The position numbers and the translations under genes were made by a program. DNA of 64,000 nt, taken from Elysia chlorotica. Taxonomy: Eukaryota; Mollusca; Gastropoda; Plakobranchidae. The stretch lies in assembly GCA_003991915.1 (NCBI GenBank), contig RQTK01000286.1, positions 173,760-237,759 on the forward strand. Direction: 5' to 3'. The notes beneath the pieces are model-generated. The model was not told the origin of the DNA. It saw only the letters and a list, made by a program, of their open reading frames with translations, and did not search any database. Shown here one piece after another: positions 43,205-55,287 of the stretch. Within the stretch, counting starts at the first letter, position 1. Each line of letters starts with the position of its first letter.

Positions 43205-43767
43205 GTATTAACCTCATTCCCAAAACCAAGATTTCTCTGATTTCTTATCCACCCGTCACAGAGATGGGTAAGGATGCCCTGCTTAGTACCTAGGCAACTA
43301 ATGAATCGTAACAGTAAGTATGATAAATATTTCACGGAAAGGATTTCGCGTATATGGGTCAGAAAAATTGGGGCAGTAGTTTCCCTTTTAAGCATTGGTA
43401 AAAAACACGGTCTGTTGATTTTTGTACAGGGCTACAGTCCATATTTAAATAAGATATAGAGTGAGAGTTGTTGTTAAGTTGATTTAACGTCCAACACCAG
43501 CACTATATAGGTTATATTGTGGACGGGCCCCAAGACTGACGTCTGTCAATTCTAAGTGCTGCCACACACGAGACAGGGCGGGGATACCATGACTCTTGTC
43601 TCAGCCGGTCGCATTAAACTGACACCGCCCCAACCATTAGGAAGCAAAATCGCCAGGGCTCGAACCCGAACCTTTTGCGTCGGAAGCCGATGTTCTACCC
43701 CAGGGCCACCGCGCACCCCAATAGAGTGAGAGAGTGTCACACTAAATCCTTAACCCTTTCCCATAAC
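43205..43767. repeat. Segmental duplication unit E2 with SINE insertion
   Basis: Second copy of E1. An unrelated ~430-bp stretch (42775-43204) lies between the words CATCTTCTGACTTT and ATTAACCTCATTCC that are adjacent in E1. Confidence 0.85.
43468..43720 (-). mobile_element. tRNA-derived SINE, full length, perfect 12-bp target duplication
   Basis: ATAGAGTGAGAG at 43456-43467 and again at 43721-43732. The duplicate locus near 42466 reads AATAGAGTGAGCTAGTGTCA without any insert, so it shows the empty site. Confidence 0.95.
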
Positions 43768-43769
43768 CC

Positions 43770-45045
43770 CGCACATATATTGAAACTAGATAATTGCATT
43801 TATACATAGCGATATCATGAAATGTCCAAATTTTATACTTATACTTAAGTGTGACGATATCATAATTAAAGATTCCCTATTTTCTTATTATACATGCATC
43901 TTATTATCATTCTACTTGGCTCCTAGGTGCTTTTGACAGGATGAACTTGCTAAAAGACCACCACATGCCTAATATGACAAAGACAAAGAACTAGGCCTAT
44001 CTCTTTAACTATGCCATCCATCAGTCTTTTTCTACTGTTTTATTATTCATAGCTCAATCGATGGAAAGCAGTGTAATTGCGATACTACATCGGTGATGGA
44101 ATTGCTGATCATTGTTACAATTTTACCTTTATCCGGGAATTGTAGAGTAGATTGTTTAACAGAATTTTGAACATCTGTAATCTAATCCATGATTTCTTTT
44201 TTTCACCATTATTGCGCTTTCAAATTCGATAGCGTTAGGAAAATATTTTTTTTTAATATAAGTGTTCGATACATCTTTTTCCATCATATGATTTTTATTC
44301 ACATTTTAACGCGTTCTTCTTCAAATTAAAGGGACAGTTTAGAAAACACGGGTATAAAACTTTGATTACATGTAAGCCTAAAGGAATTGTATCCAATGCA
44401 ATAAACAACAGCCCAAAACAGCGATATAAATCTGGCTTTCTCGCCCCCAACACAGTGAGTCAGACAGACATAGGCGTTCCAAAAATGAACGTGATTCATG
44501 GATGTACGAGTGTGTGTCTGTTCTACAACGCAAATGCCGATCGCTATTGTAGTTCTATCTGAATCGGTGATTATCTCATAAAAAGCCAACACCACAATAC
44601 ATGTAATCTTTACAATAATTATGTGCCGTAAAAACAAACTCACTCGCTCATTCACCTCATTTCATAATTCACTAAATACATGTAACACCTTGACCATTCT
44701 TTTCTGGACTTATGAAATAAATAACTTCAACAAAATTTCGAACATGTTTAATCTAAGTGATATTTTCTTTGTAAGACAGAAGGAAAAATAAAGCTTTGTC
44801 TCTTTGTCTCTAATGCACCCTTTCCGATTATTGCGTTCGGAAAAATCAGAATATTTAAATAGTTTTTTTTCTGATTTTCTTCGTTATCATTTTGTCTTTC
44901 AAGTACTGAGTTTGTAAGACTTTAACGTGTTTTTTGATCCGAATGAAAAGAACATAGAACACACAGTGATAAGATTCCCATTACATGTTGGCCATCAATG
45001 AATGTAATCTGGAACAGTAAAGAGCAAACAGAACTAGAGATACAA
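43770..45045. other. No gene recognised
   Basis: AT-rich. I see no exon-like segment and no further repeat. Confidence 0.5.
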
Positions 45046-45047
45046 AC

Positions 45048-45205
45048 CTGGTGTCCTCGCCTGGAATAGAACATCAGCTTCCGACGCAAGAAGTACGTGG
45101 TTCCTGCCCTGGCGATTTTGGCCTTTACCAGTTGGTCAGTGTCAGTTTAATATGACATACCGGCTGATCATAGACATAGGACGTTAAACCAACTCAACTA
45201 CAACT
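45048..45205 (+). mobile_element. SINE with large internal deletion
   Basis: Head (GGAATAGAACATCAGCTTCC) and tail (GGACGTTAAACCAACTCAAC) are present, but the central CCCGCCCTGTCTCGTG block is missing. Confidence 0.8.
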
Positions 45206-45224
45206 AATCGCAATTTAAACCTTG

Positions 45225-45710
45225 CGATAACGGGTCCTTTAGCGAAAACGAGAACGACAGGTAAGGGAATCTTCACCAGCGTCCAATCATAACTCTATCC
45301 TAGACTTTTGGAGCCATTGTTGAGTTGGTTTAACGTCCAACATCAGCACTATATAGGCTATATTGTGGACGTGCTCCAAGACTGACGTCTGATAATTTTA
45401 AATGCTACCACACCGTAGACAGGGCGGGGATACCACGACTCCTGTCAAAGCTGGTCACATTAAACCGAGCCAACCAGTAGGGAACGCAATCACCAAGATT
45501 CAAACCCGGACCTTTTGCGTCGGAAGCCGATGTATTACCAGAAGACCACCGCGCCCCCCCCCCCCGCCCCGATAGGTAAGGAAATCTTACCCCGTCCAAC
45601 CAAGCTCTATCCTAGATCTAAACAACCAATGAGAAACTAGAAATCCTCATGCCTTATAAACGTCTTGATTATGTTATTCCTTATCGCTATTTGGATCGCG
45701 AAGCCTTCAT
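45225..45710 (+). repeat. Repeat R3, copy 2, around a SINE
   Basis: GCGAAAACGAGAACGACAGG, CGTCCAATCATAACTCTATC on the left; a second GGTAAGGAAATCTTACC, CTCTATCCTAGATCTAAAC, CCAATGAGAAACTAG, TTGATTATGTTATTCC on the right. Part of R3 is present on both sides of the SINE. Confidence 0.65.
45319..45570 (-). mobile_element. tRNA-derived SINE, full length
   Basis: Tail GTTGAGTTGGTTTAACGTCC to head with a C-run at 45553-45566. Inserted in R3 copy 2. Confidence 0.92.
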
Positions 45711-45907
45711 TCAGTGATTCATGCAGGCACAAGCGCCCAAAGCAAGCCTGTGATTCATGCCAAACGCTTTGCTAGAGGGGTGAATTGGGTGAGCAGGGCC
45801 AAAGAGACGTAGAGGGTAGATCTATTATATTCCCAGTATTCTAATATTTTCACACTTTACGACGTTAATTTCCCGACAGTTATTGTTCGTTCGAACCTCT
45901 CGCGCTC

Positions 45908-45909
<2 letters not shown>

Positions 45910-45953
<44 letters not shown>
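45910..45953. repeat. (CT)n microsatellite
   Basis: About 21 CT units, followed by a long pyrimidine-rich stretch to ~46110. Confidence 0.95.
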
Positions 45954-45958
<5 letters not shown>

Positions 45959-46529
45959 ATCTCTACATCTTTCTTCCTCGCTTTCTCTTTTTTACTCTCC
46001 AACACCTCTCTCTAACGATCCATTTATCCATTTACCCCCCTCTCTCTTTCTCTTTCCCTCTCTCTCGTTCTCACTCATTCTTTTCTCTCTCCCTTCGTCT
46101 CTCTTTCTTCCGTACTCGGACTAGAGAAACAAGCATACAAAATGATCGTCTGGGCGTATTATTTAAACTTTTTGTCTCTATTGCTGCTTTCTTTGCCAAA
46201 AGAAACATTTCTGACCTTCTTTCCACTCTCTGACTCACTCTTCACCATCTGTACATTTATATATTTCCTTTTCCAAATTTTCAACACTCTCTATTCTATC
46301 TTATTTTATCCCTCTTTCATTCTCATTCACTGCAACCCTCTCTTTCTTCTTCTCTTCCCTCCACCCCCTCTCCATCCCCCCTTTTTCAGTCTAGGACCAA
46401 TCCACGAAGCGGCGTCCATCACCGTTTTAGGGGCAAATTATCCAAAGCCGAAAGGCAAAATGGGACAGGAAAAAGGGGGGATAATTATGTGAAAGGGAGC
46501 AAACCGGCATAAACTTTATCTTCCGTAGT

Positions 46530-46768
46530 TTTCAGCCGTTGTTTGCTCTTTCTCCTAAGCTTTATTCAGATCATGTCTATTAATATTCATAAGCTCTTCT
46601 CTGTAAACTGTGCGTCCAATGTGCTTCTGTTAGTGTTAACAAAATTGATGGTTTTTATAAGTTTGCTATGCGCAGAAACTTTTTTAAGTTAAATAATAAT
46701 AAAAAAAAGCATTTTTTAAATAAAAAGAAAAAAATGAATAAAGTAGGAAGAAAAAGGTAAGATACACA

Positions 46769-46861
<93 letters not shown>

Positions 46862-46862
46862 A
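46530..46862. repeat. TATC-associated repeat unit 1
   Basis: Block CTATTAATATTCATAAGCTC ... TGTGCTTCTGTTAGTGTTAA ... GGTAAGATACAC followed by (TATC)n at 46769-46860. Related blocks at 48290-48470 and 48976-49140. Confidence 0.75.
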
Positions 46863-46921
46863 GTGTGTAACAAATTAGTGATCTGCTGAGATTTAATAGC
46901 TAACGGCTGATATAGACTCAC

Positions 46922-47029
46922 CCTAGCGAGGACATTCTCGTTTGGACAGCCCATGACAGCCAAATAGGCGGCGATTCTTATCTCGGAGTCCTCTCCCTTA
47001 TCCAGGAAGATTCCCATTGGGGTGCGGCG
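46922..47029 (-). CDS. LLTP exon (downstream of the pair)
   Basis: 36 codons, acceptor CTTACTCAG/CGC, donor AGG/GTGAGT, phase 0 both ends. The GEDSEIRIAAYLAVMGCP block is the diagnostic part. Confidence 0.75.
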
Positions 47030-47600
47030 CTGAGTAAGAGAAGATAAAGATAGAGATATTGGTGAACCAATAAGGAAAATAATACTTTCACATGAAGATT
47101 TTAAAGTCATGGTGTAGGTAAATAAAAAGGATATAACTTTGAAGTCATTCAGAAATTATACTTGTACGAACAGGGCTATCCCACAAGGATCATTGGAACT
47201 GGTTTCCCAAACTTAGGCTTATGTGGAAAAAAAACCCAAAACAACAACAACAACAACAAAAATCAACAACAACAAAAACAAACAAACTTCAAACAAACAC
47301 ACACACAAAATAAAAAAATAACCACACCATAAAAAATAAATTAAAAAATCCCTCAACAACATTGTACATGCACAATGATGTAGATCAAATAACATCATTT
47401 CGGCTTATTCATGTTATGGAGTTGATCCCAGGAACATGACATTGCCGTACCGTGATGGCGCAGGTGACGCCTCTGTACGCCTGCAAAGCGGTTACTCTCG
47501 TGATGGTTGGAAGGTCCTCTTTCTTGGCACATTCTTCCAAGCTGCGCACGAGATGGTCAGCAAAGCCGAGATTTCCCACAGAGCGCAGCGCCATCAAAAC
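46922..47600 (-). CDS. Large lipid transfer protein (vitellogenin/apolipoprotein B type) N-terminal domain, two exons
   Basis: Exon 47600-47451 (50 codons) and exon 47029-46922 (36 codons), joined in phase 0 across a 421-bp intron. They read VLMALRSVGNLGFADHLVRS ... LPTITRVTALQAYRGVTCA, then RRTPMGIFLDKGEDSEIRIA, AYLAVMGCPNENVLAR. This is the helical repeat part of the LPD_N module shared by vitellogenin, apolipophorin/apoB and MTP; the EIRIAAYLAxMxCP block favours vitellogenin or apolipophorin over MTP. These proteins bind and carry lipid in haemolymph or yolk. Splice sites are good (TTACTCAG; AGG/GTGAGT; ACG/GTACGG); the upstream acceptor is ambiguous (GAGCAG). No other exon was found on either side, so this may be a gene with very large introns or an isolated fragment. 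Confidence 0.72.
47451..47600 (-). CDS. LLTP exon (upstream of the pair)
   Basis: 50 codons starting VLMALRSVGN. The acceptor could be three bases earlier (adding Gln) because GAG and CAG are adjacent. The frame stays open upstream to ~47639, so a longer exon is possible. Confidence 0.7.
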
Positions 47601-47960
47601 CTGCTCGGATGCACCAGATAAAACATTATTACTTAGCAAACATGGTTATACCTTTGTTTTCTTGAATCCAAACATCTTAATTCATTTTCACATCAGCCAA
47701 TCATCCCTCATCATCGGTAATATAAAATGACTTAAATATTTTAAACAAGACTTGGAAGAAAACAAGTTTCTCTGGATATCAAGACCTTCATATACAGAAA
47801 AGAATTATCTTTATGTTAAAATCAATCTCCGCCCAGTGAAATCTAAATCATATTTTCTCTTTCAAACTCGACCCATACATTTTGAAATACAGATAAAAAA
47901 GCTTAAGAGAATGCAGTGCATATCTTAAGATATTACTATTAATTAATATCAACCAATTAG

Positions 47961-48045
<85 letters not shown>

Positions 48046-48470
48046 ATATCTACTTATTTATCCATCTAACTATCTATTATATGTATCTATATATCTGTCT
48101 ATCCATCTATAAATTTATTTATCTATATGTACATATATAACATAAATAAATTATGTTTTTAGACCTTCGTTGAAAATCAAACTGTTTTGATAGAAAATTT
48201 AAATACCTACTGTGGTATGAAGGTTGAAAAACTAAGTTACTCAAACCTCTCTATACATGAACTTTAAAAAACACTAGCAACCATATGTTTGCCTTTTCTC
48301 AGGCCAGGTCTATTAATATTCATAAGCTGGTCTCTGTAAAGTGTGTGTGCGTCGAATGTGCTTCTGTTGTTAGTGTTAAATAAATTGATGGTTTTCTTAG
48401 TCTTCTATGCGCAGAGATTTCTTTACTTTGATAGGGAAGTAACTATAATGGCTGGTAAGATACACAAAGA
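47961..48470. repeat. TATC-associated repeat unit 2
   Basis: (TATC)n at 47961-48044, then TTTAAATACCTACTGTGGTA near 48200 and the conserved block CTATTAATATTCATAAGCTG to GGTAAGATACAC. Confidence 0.75.
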
Positions 48471-48591
48471 GAAAAAAAGTTTGACACCGCTTTAAGTACA
48501 CCAAATATGATGAAAATGATGTATTTAGGGAAACAGTATAGTTATGTATAATCAACACATCCATCTATCCATTTATATGTCTATTTATCTG

Positions 48592-48592
48592 T

Positions 48593-48656
<64 letters not shown>

Positions 48657-48691
48657 TTATCTATCTTAGATAGATAGATAGATAGATAGAG

Positions 48692-48723
<32 letters not shown>

Positions 48724-48735
48724 TGTTAGATAGAT

Positions 48736-48778
<43 letters not shown>

Positions 48779-49140
48779 CTATCTATCTATCTATCTATCT
48801 ACTATACAAACATTGTATTATTTAGATCTTGTTTGAATCAGACTGTTTGGACAGTAAAATTTAAATACCTACTGTGATGATGAGGTTGAAAGAATGAGTT
48901 ACCTAAATGTCATTATTTTGCAGAGGCTAACTGTAAGTCTATATTTTCCCTTAAAATACACTGGAAACCAATTTTTTGCTTCTTCTCCTTAGCTCTCTTC
49001 AGAATCTCTTCTTTGTAAATTGTCTGTGCGTCGAATGTGCTGTTGCTGTTAGTGTTAAATAGAAGGATGGTTATATAAGTTCTATATGTGCACGGATTTC
49101 TTTGTTTTCACAGAGATGTGGGGATAAATACGCGTTGAAT
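48592..49140. repeat. TATC-associated repeat unit 3 with inverted GATA block
   Basis: (TATC)n 48592-48666, then (GATA)n 48667-48778, then (TATC)n 48779-48800 on the same strand, followed by TTTAAATACCTACTGTGATG and a diverged copy of the conserved block. Confidence 0.85.
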
Positions 49141-52100
49141 ATATATAGAAGGAAAGAAAAGTTCACACAGGCATAATTTTGATACCATTTTAAGCTCGCA
49201 GCTATGTAACAGCATATTTTTTTAAGGATAACTTATAAACAAAATACGATCGAAGGATAGACAAAAACATTTAAGATTGTTAAATATAGGCAAACATACC
49301 TACTTATGTAACTTCCTTTCAATTTATCTTTCTATCGCTCGATTTAAGTTGAGTTTGTTTTACCTCAAGGTATCTACCATATTATGTCCATGATGTCCTA
49401 AGACACTTAATACATTACACCAGTAGCAACGGTGACTCCGTTGTCTCTCTGTATGATAAAAGTATAAAAACTGTGTATACAATGGTCGGTTAAATAATCA
49501 GTAGTTCGGAAATAAAGATACGGTTCTCTTTTAACAAGTAAACAGTGAGTCTCACTACGATGACACACATGATTATCACAATATAAGAATGTGTCTTTTG
49601 AACAAAGGCTCTACGAAGATTCGCTTGTTGCAACAGGAGATTGAGATGACCGTGCTTTAGAAGAGACAGCGATAGTTTAGCCTCTGTCAGAAACATTATA
49701 CAACTCAATGTAGCTCCTGCCAGACGCATTTAACAATTCAATGCTTCAGTGGTCATCTGGAGAGTTTCGGACTGGCTGGGTCTTGACTACTTATGCAAAT
49801 ATTATTCTGGTCCAGGTGCCATTGGTTTTTTGTCTGACTTAATTTTACAATGTGTATTATGTTATATTGATTTTGTGATATTACTCTGGTTTAATTGTTA
49901 GTTTCTTAACGCGTAAAGTCTTGACTTTTTTGCGGAGTAATCTCTAATCTTATGACTGATAATTTTTGCATGCCAATCCACAGAGAAAAATGGGGTATCA
50001 GAACCTTTGTTTCAGCTTATTAAATAATATTGATACCGATCTTACTATTGGCGATCATATATTGGATCGAACCCTAAACTTCCCGGTTGGATGCTGTGCG
50101 CATTACCTTGGGTTCAGTTTGAATATTCCTTACACGCGTTATGAAATATAATTTAGGCTTCTAGGCATGTTAAAAGTGTATGCACTGGTTTTAATTCTAT
50201 AGCGTTTTGAAATAAAATGTAGAAATCAATATTCTAATAATGCAGATTCCTTTCCTAACTTTTCCTTACTTATTTCCTTTTGTCTGCGTCTTCAATTTTG
50301 CTTCAATATATTCAAGACGGAGATTATCCCAGAAAAGAGGCAAAAACTTCATGAAAGCGTATGGAATTCATTGAAGACAAGGAGCTCACAGAAATCTTAC
50401 CAGCGCCTTATTTGCATATCTCGTTAAAGATAGAACGGAGCTTTTCTCCCCCATCAGATGGCTGGATCCCTGGTTGCCTGGTTTCCATATGCCAAGACAT
50501 ATCTGGTTGGAAATCCGTTTTGAAATATTCAAAACGCAAAAGGATCTTTCAATCTTCGCTGTAAAAAAATGGCGTTCCCCAAGGAAGATATGAGCTAGCG
50601 CTGCATTGGATGGTTGGGATTTGAATATCATTATCTCATGGGGCGATGGTGGTTCATTGCGATTCAAACTATCAACTTTAGGATGCTGAAACTATTTGTC
50701 ATTGAAATGTAAGATAGTTAGTTCAAATTAATACCAAAAATAGATGAAGACCACACAATAGTAAACCTGGCGATGACTCATTATTTTGTGTACAACGGAG
50801 TAAACAAAAAGTTTTAGTTTGAAAACGTATGGTATTTTTTAGCGTTAAATATTTTTAGTTAAGAAATGGCTATAGTTTATAACCAGGTTTTCCCCTCTGA
50901 GCCTCTTTTTCGTAAAGACAGAATGTTTTATCACTAAGTTTACTTATACTAACAGATGAAAAATGAATAGAATGTCAGTATAACAGAGGGAATAAGGGGG
51001 AGTAATCACTAAAACTACAAAATATAGACATCACTAGTTACTTTCCCGTGTGGTGTTAATTTCATTGTCGCTACAATTTAGTTTTGTATTGAATTCCTAA
51101 TTAATAAGTCCATATAAAGTGCTATCTATTGGTATCACAAATTAATTAAAACATTTTTGCGCAAATTATTGTTGCAACAAAACGGATAAATGCCCAAGTA
51201 TATAAACTATCTGTGCAATTCCAGCTGTTTTTTTTTTTGTCAAAATCAATATTTTAATATCTATAGGCCTAATGGCGCTTGTTTCATTTTGTTTCTCAGA
51301 GTTTCCTCAAATACTTAAAGAATTATTATTTCTTTGCGATGCAAAAGGGGAATCACGTCCTGTAAAGAGACCAAATAAATTTTAAACCCACTAAAATATT
51401 ATATTAAAACCCCAAATGTAGCAGGGATTAGAGATAATATCATATCTATAATTACGGAGATCTCGTTCAAGGACTAAACATAAACACCTTTTTCTGACAC
51501 GAGATAAAAAAATTATTTTAAAATTTGATCTTCGAAAACCTTAGAAACCTTATGGCTGGGTATTAATTTTTTGTTAAAGTTATTAAAACATCAATCCAAA
51601 TTCCCATCGATTCTAATAACACAGTGATCCATTTTGCCGCCCTATCATCAGATATTGAGACGAGGCAGCGCATAGGTTTCCCAGCAAAGATTCTAGGACA
51701 GTGTAATACAGGCAGGGGCTTCAGGCTTAGATCGCCTTCTCCGATTGAAAGGCTTCTTCTTGGGATAGAGAGTTGTTTTACAATGATTGAATTGTTGTTT
51801 TTTTGTGTTTGATAATGAATTAAACAGAAAAGTTTTATTAAGATTAAGTTGTATTTAAAAATTTGAAATTACAGAAAAGTTAGATTAATATTAAGTTGGA
51901 TTTAAAATTTGAAATTTTTGTCCGTCGCCCGACATTTTGATAAGACTCCAGACATTGCTAAAATTGGAATGAGAGTAAAGAGAAAATGTAAATTTAAAAC
52001 CAAATGTTGTCAGTTTCTCTAGTATTTTATCATTAAGTTTGCACAAGGGCGATCATAATGTTCTGGAGATCGAACCCAGTGTGGTTTTTGGGGACTGATC

Positions 52101-52184
52101 AAGCCTATAGACAACAAGGTACCCTGCTCTACCCTTCAACCCACAAATAGATATACAAGATAAATCCTCTTTCCTCGTTCAATT
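49141..52184. other. No gene recognised
   Basis: AT-rich. A possible old SINE tail (AAGTTGAGTTTGTTTTACC) at ~49347 and a ~65-bp tandem duplication near 51820-51920. ORFs here lack splice sites or motifs. Confidence 0.45.
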
Positions 52185-52430
52185 CTCCCAAATATACTAT
52201 ATACTACGGGGAAATTCCCCTAGACTAACATCTAACAATTTTACGTGCTGGCTCACATAAACAGTGCGGGGTTAATGGAACTCTATTCTTTGCTTGCCTC
52301 ACTGAATTAACACTGACCCAGACAGAAGAAAACTAAATCCAATAATCAAATTTAGCCTGAGCTTCATTTCGAAACAGATACCTCTCAATTGGGAGTCCAA
52401 CAGTCTAACACTCATGCCAGCTACCCCCCT
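52185..52430 (-). mobile_element. Old, diverged SINE
   Basis: Minus-strand head GGTAGCTGGCATGAGTGTTA (box A-like) and GGTATCTGTTTCGAAATG (box B-like). The body words CATCTAACAATTTTACGTGC and ACAGTGCGGGGTTAATG are still visible on the plus strand. Confidence 0.6.
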
Positions 52431-52489
52431 TTCAATTCCATCCGCTGAGTTTTCACATCTTTGCTTTATAACATCCGCCCTCAATAGCA

Positions 52490-52640
52490 GGAAACGGCTC
52501 ACTGCGCATGTCCGGAAAGTGTTTGACTAAGTGTGATTGGCGCTGTCCAAGATTAAAATTTCTCGTGACTCGAGCGAGATTGGACGTGGCAAAGCGTGAC
52601 TTCTGCGTGAAAGCGGCTTGAAATTTTGGTTCAGATGAGT
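52490..52640. promoter_or_regulatory. Promoter-like island 1 (NRF-1-like, ETS-like, CCAAT)
   Basis: CTGCGCATGTCCGGAAAGTG (52502-52521) combines an NRF-1-like half site with an ETS core, and GTGATTGGCGC (52532) is an inverted CCAAT box. GC and CpG content is above the surroundings. No downstream coding exon was found, so transcription direction is unknown. Confidence 0.35.
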
Positions 52641-52723
52641 TAGATCGAGACTCTTCAAACATACATGTTAAAGGAAAGGTGAGGTTTTGGGGAGGGGGTG
52701 AAAAAGGGGGGGGGAAACAAAAT

Positions 52724-52818
52724 GGTCACCTCTTTAGAACGTTCTATCCCATTTCTAAATTATTCTAAATTTTAGTTGGTTAGAAATAAATTAAGGCATT
52801 ATACATCTGAAGTGAAAA
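52724..52818. mobile_element. Palindromic MITE, family B, copy 3
   Basis: GGTCACCTCTTTAGAACGTT then CTATCCCATTTCTAAA at the left, TTAGAAATAAATTAAGGCAT then TATACATCTGAAGTG at the right. Confidence 0.6.
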
Positions 52819-52889
52819 TATGGTATGAGGCGAATGTTATCGATGAATGGATAATATGTGAACTATCAGCGGGTTAGATTGATTAGTTG

Positions 52890-52890
<1 letters not shown>

Positions 52891-52946
<56 letters not shown>
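52891..52946. repeat. (GA)n microsatellite
   Basis: About 27 GA units. Confidence 0.95.
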
Positions 52947-52947
<1 letters not shown>

Positions 52948-53269
52948 CGATAAAGTCGGCGAAATATTTCATAAAGTAAAGGAAAACAGGGATACCTTCG
53001 AATAATATGCGACACACTTCAATATGTACAAAAGGTGTACGACATGGACAGAGAGACAAATGAAACAAAAAAATAAACGCTCAAAAATTTACACTGAAAC
53101 GGAAAGATAGCTAGTTGTATCACAGTTTAGTCCTTTATATTCTCTCCTTTTTACTTTTTTTTAATAAATAAAAAGTAACCCCCGTAAAATTGGCAAGGGT
53201 GAACAAAAACGTTTCTAATGAAAACGCGAAAAGATAGAGAGGGAGCGAGCGAAGGGAAAGAGCGACATT

Positions 53270-53531
53270 GAAAGAGACAGACAGACAGACAGACAGATAA
53301 GGCAAAGGACAGAGACAGACAGGAACAAAGAGATACAGACAGAGACAGGGACAGAAACGGAGGCAGAGAACGAAACAGAGAGACACAGACTCAAACAGAC
53401 ACACAGACTGACAGGAAGACAGGCAGGCAGAGACAGTTAGACAGAGACAGAGACAAACAGAGAAGGATAGAGCTAGAATAAGTGAGAGATAAAGAGAAAG
53501 GGGAGAGATTGCGAGAAAGGCAGAGAGAGAG

Positions 53532-53599
<68 letters not shown>

Positions 53600-53640
53600 A
53601 AGAGAGATAGAGATTGAGAGAAAAAAGTAGAAAAAGAAGA
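53270..53640. repeat. (GACA)n and (GA)n compound repeat
   Basis: GACA units from 53277 grading into AGACAG-rich sequence and then GA tracts at 53540-53595. Confidence 0.93.
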
Positions 53641-53699
53641 GTGCGCTTGCATCACCGAATCTGATTAGAAGAAAATGAGGGTTCAATAATGAGATCACT

Positions 53700-54110
53700 G
53701 TGCGCGCTAGAAGCTATTGGCGATTGGGAATTCCCTGTGTTTTTATTTACTTTTGAACGCCTTATCACTTTTGGGGTTTCCCCTTGGGAAATGTTGTTCT
53801 CCTTGCACCTTGCTCTCCACCGGTAGGTACAACGATCTCCTGAATTTATAGTACCGACTAAAAATTTTTAATAGTAAAAGACTATCCTTAGTCAAGTCTG
53901 TAAGCTTGTGGCAAAAATGTAATCACTTCGGCCTTTACAGAATTTATTTGTCTTGTGATTAGGTGTTAAAGCAGACACGTATGTTTTCAAGGGACTTTGA
54001 GGTCATTAACTTATCAGTTTAAAGTCTATGTGATGTTATTATAATCCATTAAATTTCAAACAAACGCCCATGTCAGAAAAATATCACTAGTTTAACAATC
54101 GGAATAGTTT
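53700..54110. other. No feature recognised
   Basis: Unique-looking sequence, no supported exon. Confidence 0.45.
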
Positions 54111-54114
54111 AAGC

Positions 54115-54163
54115 TGTTGCTGCTGCTGTTGATGATGATGATGATGATGATGCTAACGCTGCT

Positions 54164-54213
<50 letters not shown>

Positions 54214-54235
54214 CGACGACAACGACGACGACAGT
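54115..54235. repeat. (GCT)n/(GAT)n trinucleotide repeat
   Basis: CTG/GCT units at 54117-54130 and 54158-54173; GAT units at 54130-54150 and 54175-54212. His- and Gln-rich frames over it come from the repeat. Confidence 0.95.
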
Positions 54236-54239
54236 AACA

Positions 54240-54450
54240 CACTAACCCGTTGCCCCACTCGGAATCAAATATCACGCCGTCTATATTCCCAACTCGTAAA
54301 GTTTTGAGGACTTCATTGTCACTTGACTCCAGGTACAAAAAAGGACCGAAAGTTTTCTCATCACGTCTCGGTGAAGGGTCCCTAAAGGCGTTAAAAGTCA
54401 ACGCACACTCGAGAATCAGTCGTCCAGGGAGCAAAGTGGCGCCTCACCTA
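54240..54450 (-). CDS. Possible coding fragment, unrecognised
   Basis: Minus-strand open frame of normal composition, GRLILECALTFNAFRDPSPR then RDEKTFGPFLYLESSDNEVL and TLRVGNIDGVIFDSEWGNG, ending at the trinucleotide repeat. The opposite strand is also open over the same bases, which weakens the case. No family recognised and no convincing splice sites. Confidence 0.2.
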
Positions 54451-54539
54451 GACTGCTATTCCCTGAGGTCGGCGCGGGGTGTTTTCTGTGGGTCACTTGG
54501 TGTTAGGACCGAGGTATCTTGGCTTATGTGACCCTGAGC

Positions 54540-55285
54540 TTTGTGTGGCGTAAAATAGCGGAGCTAAATAATTGTGGTACCCCGATCTAGGTAATTTAAG
54601 TTAGAACAGAGCAATACATCAGTAAACTGTTGTTTGGGCTTGTAAAGCTTGTTGCAAAGCACGGGTGAAACAGTAAAAGATTATATGTTTGGATTCGATC
54701 TATTTGCACACGTCGGTGCGCATTTTGACTTGAAAAACAAAAAAGAACTTTCCATAGGTTTCAGAACTAAATCCTAAAAAAATTAAGTCAATAAAATACT
54801 GTTTATATCATTTTTACAGGATGCATTACCATACATCAGGCAGAGAAAGGTATAGTGGTATAATGTAAGAACTGTGAATAGTAAAAAATCGTGTAGTCTT
54901 ACCAGAAACAGAAATAGCATGAGAGGTGGAGACAGGGTAAAGGTATAGGCAGGAACAAATGTTCGAACACAATACTTTAACATCAACAAAGCACATACTT
55001 TTCATTGAACTACTGTGATAAATACTTAATGAAAATAAATAAACGTCCCACTAAAGATTTACATGTGCACGCTTTTTAAAAGAAATAGAAGGTTATGCAA
55101 TTATAACTGTTACACTACTTGTATATTTTCACCTTTGACTGTAGTTTCAATTTCAATACTTTTCTGATGCTATACCATGTATGTACCATCCAAAAACGTG
55201 TATTTAAATGTCTGTAACATTAAAATTTTAATGTCATAAAACGCCAGACATGTCAATATTTATTAAAAGTGGGCGAACCCTTTTT
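54540..55285. other. No feature recognised
   Basis: AT-rich unique sequence. Confidence 0.45.
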
Positions 55286-55287
55286 TG

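Noticed and set aside
46769..48800. CRISPR-like periodic repeats
   Set aside because: The regular repeats are tetranucleotide microsatellites without spacers; nothing in the window resembles a CRISPR array.
49490..49729. Minus-strand ORF with EAKLSLSLLKHGHLNLLLQQ after a TTTCTGACAG acceptor
   Set aside because: Looked at as a possible upstream exon of the lipid transfer protein; no family motif and no donor that fits.
54153..54240. His/Gln-rich tract joined to the possible ORF at 54.3 kb
   Set aside because: Comes from the GAT/GCT repeat; only the adjoining non-repeat part was kept, at low confidence.
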